Shown here in pieces: positions 14,878 through 18,091 of a DNA stretch of 18,091 nt. A model generated the notes under the pieces. The model was not told the DNA's origin, did not search any database, and saw nothing but the letters and a program-made list of their open reading frames with translations. Each line of letters starts with the position of its first letter. Within the stretch, counting starts at the first letter, position 1. Position numbers and translations under genes: made by a program. The stretch covers positions 1 through 18,091 of the forward strand of contig CACLUN010000015.1 of assembly GCA_902610105.1 (NCBI GenBank), written 5' to 3'. The DNA comes from an uncultured Bacteroidota bacterium (lineage in GTDB: Bacteria > Bacteroidota > Bacteroidia > Flavobacteriales > Flavobacteriaceae).

Positions 14878-16140
14878 TTGAAAAATGTTAGGAGCTTTTT
14901 CGCGCTCTTTTTTTCGCTTCTGTTTGTTTCGTTTTACTCTCATTCTCAGGATGTTGATATATCCAAAGGAAAATCTTTGTTCAATTCTAATTGCGCAGCA
15001 TGTCATAAGTTAAACAAAAACCTTGTTGGACCAAAGCTAGCTGGAGTATCTGCTAAATACGAAAAAGAATGGCTATACACTTGGATTAAAAACAGTTCCG
15101 CTATGATTAAATCTGGTGATGAACGTGCTGTTGCAATATATGAGGAATGGAATAAAGTAGCCATGAACGCTTTCCCACAACTTTCAAATGAAGATATTGA
15201 TAACATTTTGGCATACACTGATTACGTTCCAGAGCCCGTTGTAACGGCAGTTGCTGATGCTAGTGCTGTTCAACTACAATCACAAAGTTCAATTTCTACT
15301 GATATCATACTTGCAGTATTAATAGTAATATTATTAGTCCTAATTTCAATGCTTTACTTAGTTAATAAAACCCTCAGAGCAATAGCATTGAATAATGGAA
15401 TTGTAATCCAAAAACCTGAAAAAAAGAGAAGTAAGCCAATTTGGATATTATTTATGCAAAATCAGTTCTTAGTGTTTTGCTCGGTAGTATTTTTCTTATT
15501 ATCTAGTGCATATTTTGCGTATGGATGGTTAATGCAAGTTGGTATTGATCAAGGTTATATGCCGATTCAACCTATTCACTATTCTCATCAAATACATTCA
15601 GGTGCAAATCAAATTGATTGTCAGTATTGCCACTCATCTGCTCGAGTTTCAAAACATTCAGGGATTCCGTCACTAAATGTGTGTATGAATTGTCACCAAA
15701 ATATTGCAGAATACAATGGTGAGGAAGATTTAGAAAAGGGCTATACCAAAGAATTTTATACAAACGAAATAAAAAAATTATATAAAGCAGTTGGATGGGA
15801 TGAGGAGAAGAGAGTCTATACGGGTGATACCGAACCTGTTAAATGGGTTAGAATACATAATTTGCCAGATCATGTTTACTTTAATCACTCACAACACGTT
15901 AATGTTGCAGGAATTGAGTGTCAAGAGTGTCATGGACCAGTAGAAGAAATGGAAATTGCTTATCAGTATTCTCCATTAACAATGGGATGGTGTATTAATT
16001 GTCACCGTGAATCAGATGTCAAAGTGAAGGACAATGATTACTATACAAAAATCCATGAAGAACTTTCAAAAAAATATGGTGTTGAAAAATTAACCGTTGC
16101 TCAAATGGGAGGTTTGGAATGCGGTAAGTGTCATTACTAA
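14878..16140 (+). CDS. actA: Alternative complex III subunit A: multihaem cytochrome c fused to a monohaem cytochrome c
   Basis: ActA is the multihaem c-type cytochrome of alternative complex III (quinol:electron acceptor oxidoreductase), which replaces the bc1 complex. The 420-aa protein has an N-terminal hydrophobic signal (cleavage near SHSQ), a monohaem cytochrome c domain with CAACH (39-43), and membrane segments at about 143-162 and 197-217. A five-haem domain follows, with CQYCH (248), CMNCH (269), CQECH (348), CINCH (372) and CGKCH (415). No ATG precedes the signal region. TTG codons at 14824, 14827 and 14878 are possible; 14878 is chosen because it gives a normal short n-region and lies downstream of the candidate promoter. 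actB starts one base after the stop. Confidence 0.9.
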   Translation: MKNVRSFFALFFSLLFVSFYSHSQDVDISKGKSLFNSNCAACHKLNKNLVGPKLAGVSAKYEKEWLYTWIKNSSAMIKSGDERAVAIYEEWNKVAMNAFPQLSNEDIDNILAYTDYVPEPVVTAVADASAVQLQSQSSISTDIILAVLIVILLVLISMLYLVNKTLRAIALNNGIVIQKPEKKRSKPIWILFMQNQFLVFCSVVFFLLSSAYFAYGWLMQVGIDQGYMPIQPIHYSHQIHSGANQIDCQYCHSSARVSKHSGIPSLNVCMNCHQNIAEYNGEEDLEKGYTKEFYTNEIKKLYKAVGWDEEKRVYTGDTEPVKWVRIHNLPDHVYFNHSQHVNVAGIECQECHGPVEEMEIAYQYSPLTMGWCINCHRESDVKVKDNDYYTKIHEELSKKYGVEKLTVAQMGGLECGKCHY

Positions 16141-16141
16141 T

Positions 16142-18091
16142 ATGAATAAGAATATTAAGAAATATTGGAAAAGTGAAATTGAGTTAACTAATAGCTCAAA
16201 AGTAGAATCATTGAGAAATAATGAATTTGTTGAAAAGCTGCCTGTTGAGGATATACTTTCTGATAAAAAGTCTCTTGAAAATTCGAATACAAATAGAAGA
16301 GATTTTCTTAAATATTTAGGTTTTAGCACCTCTGCTGCGGTATTGGCAAGCTGTGAAGGACCTGTCCACAAATCAGTTCCTTATGTAATCCAACCTGAGA
16401 GAATACGACCTGGAATTTCAAATTATTATGCTACCTCAATGTTCGATGGATACGATTGTGCTAATATTTTAGTTAAAACAAGGGAAGGACGACCTATAAA
16501 AATTGAGAATAACAAACTTGCTAAATTTCATGGATCAGCAAACGCTCGAGTTCACGCTTCAATTTTATCTATGTATGATAGTTCAAGGATACAAGGGCCA
16601 ATTCATTTAAGTAAAGATATTTCTTGGAATGATTTTGATATTAAGATTATTGAAAAATTAGATGCATTGAGATTCTCTAATAAATCTGTTGTATTACTTA
16701 CAAACACCATTGTAAGCCCAACAACATCTAAAATAATTTCATCTTTCATAGAAAAATATCCAAATGTAACTCATATTCAGTATGATTCAGTATCAGAAAG
16801 CTCAGTTTTAGATGCTCACGAAATGATGTATGGTGTTAGGGCGATTCCATATTATGAGTTTGATAAAGCTAAATATATCCTTTCAATTGGTGCTGATTTT
16901 CTTGGCGACTGGTTAGGATCCAATTATGATGGTGACTATGCTAAAGGTAGAATACCAATTAAAATTAATGGAAAAGCGTCAATGTCAAAACATGTTCAGA
17001 TTGAATCTAATATGTCAGTGACAGGAGCTAATGCTGATATTAGAATTCCAATATCTTCATCATCTCAAAAGCTTTTCCTTGCCCACCTATATAAAAGAAT
17101 ATCAAGCACTAATATTCAATTACCAGATTTAGATGATAAGCTTTCTTTAAAATTAAATCAGATATATAATGATTTGATTTCTAATGGAAATTCTTCATTA
17201 GTTGTTTGTGGCATTGACGATGTTCACGCTCAAATACTAACTAACTCAATAAATGATTTAATTAATAGTAAGTGTAAAAGTTCATCTAGAGTTTCGTTAG
17301 TAAGACAAGGAAGTAATAAAAATGTTGAAGATTTATTAGACAAAATTTACAATCAAGAAATTTCTGGACTTATAATGAGTGGAGTGAACCCCGTGTATAC
17401 GTTGCCGAACTCAAAATTATTTTCTGATTCATTACAAAAATTAGATTTTACTGTAAATGTTTCCATGAAGATGGATGAGACAACATCAAAATGCGAGTTT
17501 ATTGCAGCTAGTTCTCATTATCTAGAATCTTGGGCAGACTTTGAATTTATTAATGGAGAATTTAGTGTTTGTCAACCTACTATAAAAACATTATTTGATA
17601 CAAGACAGTTTGAAGAATGTCTGTTGAAGTGGTCTGGAAGCTCAGAATCAATTTATAATAGACTAAAAGAAAATTGGACTAGTAATATTTTACAATCAAA
17701 TTATTCATGGAATAAAGCAATTCATGATGGGGTTTATTCAATTAGCAATAACACAATTAGTTTTAGCAATAATCCGATCGATATTAATGGTTCTATAGAT
17801 GCATTGATACAGGATAAAGCTGAAAACTTTGAATTACTACTATATTCCAAAATTGGAATGGGAGATGGTCAACGGGCTAATAACCCATGGCTACAAGAGT
17901 TTCCTGATCCAATTTCAAGAGTCTCATGGGATAATTATTTAACTGTTTCCAAAAAAGATGCTGAATCTCTTGGGCTTAAGAATTATAATGAATCTAATGG
18001 TGCATTAAATAGTAATTATGCAAAAGTCATTTTGGATAATTTAGAAATTAAGTTGCCAGTAGTTATTCAACCTGGTCAAGCAAAAGGAACA
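16142..18091 (+). CDS. actB: Alternative complex III subunit B (MopB-like / iron-sulfur), 5' part
   Basis: ActB is the large peripheral subunit of alternative complex III: a molybdopterin-oxidoreductase-like domain, usually without the cofactor, fused to an iron-sulfur domain that passes electrons from quinol to the haems. The window contains 650 codons with no stop; the Fe-S part lies beyond the end. The N-terminus has an unusually long leader: about 50 residues, then the Tat motif N-R-R-D-F-L-K (51-57), a short hydrophobic stretch and the lipobox L-A-S-C with C71. The protein is thus probably Tat-exported folded and lipid-anchored. VKTREGRPIKIENN and HYLESWADFE are typical ActB segments. 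ATG 16142 lies one base after the actA stop, implying coupling. Confidence 0.93.
   Translation, partial: MNKNIKKYWKSEIELTNSSKVESLRNNEFVEKLPVEDILSDKKSLENSNTNRRDFLKYLGFSTSAAVLASCEGPVHKSVPYVIQPERIRPGISNYYATSMFDGYDCANILVKTREGRPIKIENNKLAKFHGSANARVHASILSMYDSSRIQGPIHLSKDISWNDFDIKIIEKLDALRFSNKSVVLLTNTIVSPTTSKIISSFIEKYPNVTHIQYDSVSESSVLDAHEMMYGVRAIPYYEFDKAKYILSIGADFLGDWLGSNYDGDYAKGRIPIKINGKASMSKHVQIESNMSVTGANADIRIPISSSSQKLFLAHLYKRISSTNIQLPDLDDKLSLKLNQIYNDLISNGNSSLVVCGIDDVHAQILTNSINDLINSKCKSSSRVSLVRQGSNKNVEDLLDKIYNQEISGLIMSGVNPVYTLPNSKLFSDSLQKLDFTVNVSMKMDETTSKCEFIAASSHYLESWADFEFINGEFSVCQPTIKTLFDTRQFEECLLKWSGSSESIYNRLKENWTSNILQSNYSWNKAIHDGVYSISNNTISFSNNPIDINGSIDALIQDKAENFELLLYSKIGMGDGQRANNPWLQEFPDPISRVSWDNYLTVSKKDAESLGLKNYNESNGALNSNYAKVILDNLEIKLPVVIQPGQAKGT

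Noticed and set aside
16090..16371. Minus-strand open frame across the actA-actB junction
   Set aside because: It lies antisense to two well-supported genes and has no recognisable motif.
1..18091. Mobile element, CRISPR array, defence or biosynthetic cluster
   Set aside because: No direct repeats with spacers, transposase, integrase, toxin-antitoxin or cluster genes are visible on either strand; the window is conserved core genome.

Overview
The window is an AT-rich stretch of a Bacteroidota chromosome, most likely a marine-type member of the Flavobacteriales. The evidence is the gene order rplM-rpsI-rpsB-tsf-pyrH-frr, an alternative complex III operon whose ActB carries an extended Tat/lipoprotein leader, a DUF2723 membrane protein, promoters of the Bacteroidota TTTG / TAnnTTTG type, and no obvious Shine-Dalgarno sites. 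The taxonomic call is an inference from protein similarity remembered by eye. No mobile element, CRISPR array, prophage or defence island is visible. Almost everything is conserved housekeeping, and no gap between genes exceeds about 130 bases.

Left part (1-6295, all minus strand): polA is followed by a tight translation operon, rplM, rpsI, rpsB, tsf, pyrH and frr (frr is cut by the window edge). A near-perfect Bacteroidota promoter sits between polA and rplM. It shows that L13 begins at an internal TTG rather than at the longest open start. Two gaps in the operon hold inverted repeats that lie directly against the next start codon: 95 nt before rpsB and 63 nt before pyrH.

Middle (6296-10439): polA diverges from a small thioredoxin-fold protein that has no cysteines. 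That gene runs convergently into, and overlaps, a very large multi-membrane-span DUF2723/TMEM260-type putative glycosyltransferase. A tRNA-Gln(TTG) gene with its own promoter follows.

Right part (10440-18091): nusA and infB form an operon preceded by a promoter and a strong GC-rich hairpin; rimP, which normally precedes nusA, is absent here. infB overlaps the 3' end of a convergent SPOR-domain gene. Downstream on the plus strand the alternative complex III operon begins: actA (five C-terminal haem sites plus a fused N-terminal monohaem cytochrome c domain) and actB (truncated by the window end).

Together the genes serve ribosome building, translation initiation and elongation, transcript elongation control, DNA repair synthesis, and menaquinol oxidation in the respiratory chain. 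The most worthwhile unexplained signals are the structured rpsB leader, the nusA leader hairpin with rimP missing, the PolA that has lost its proofreading residues, and the cysteine-free thioredoxin.
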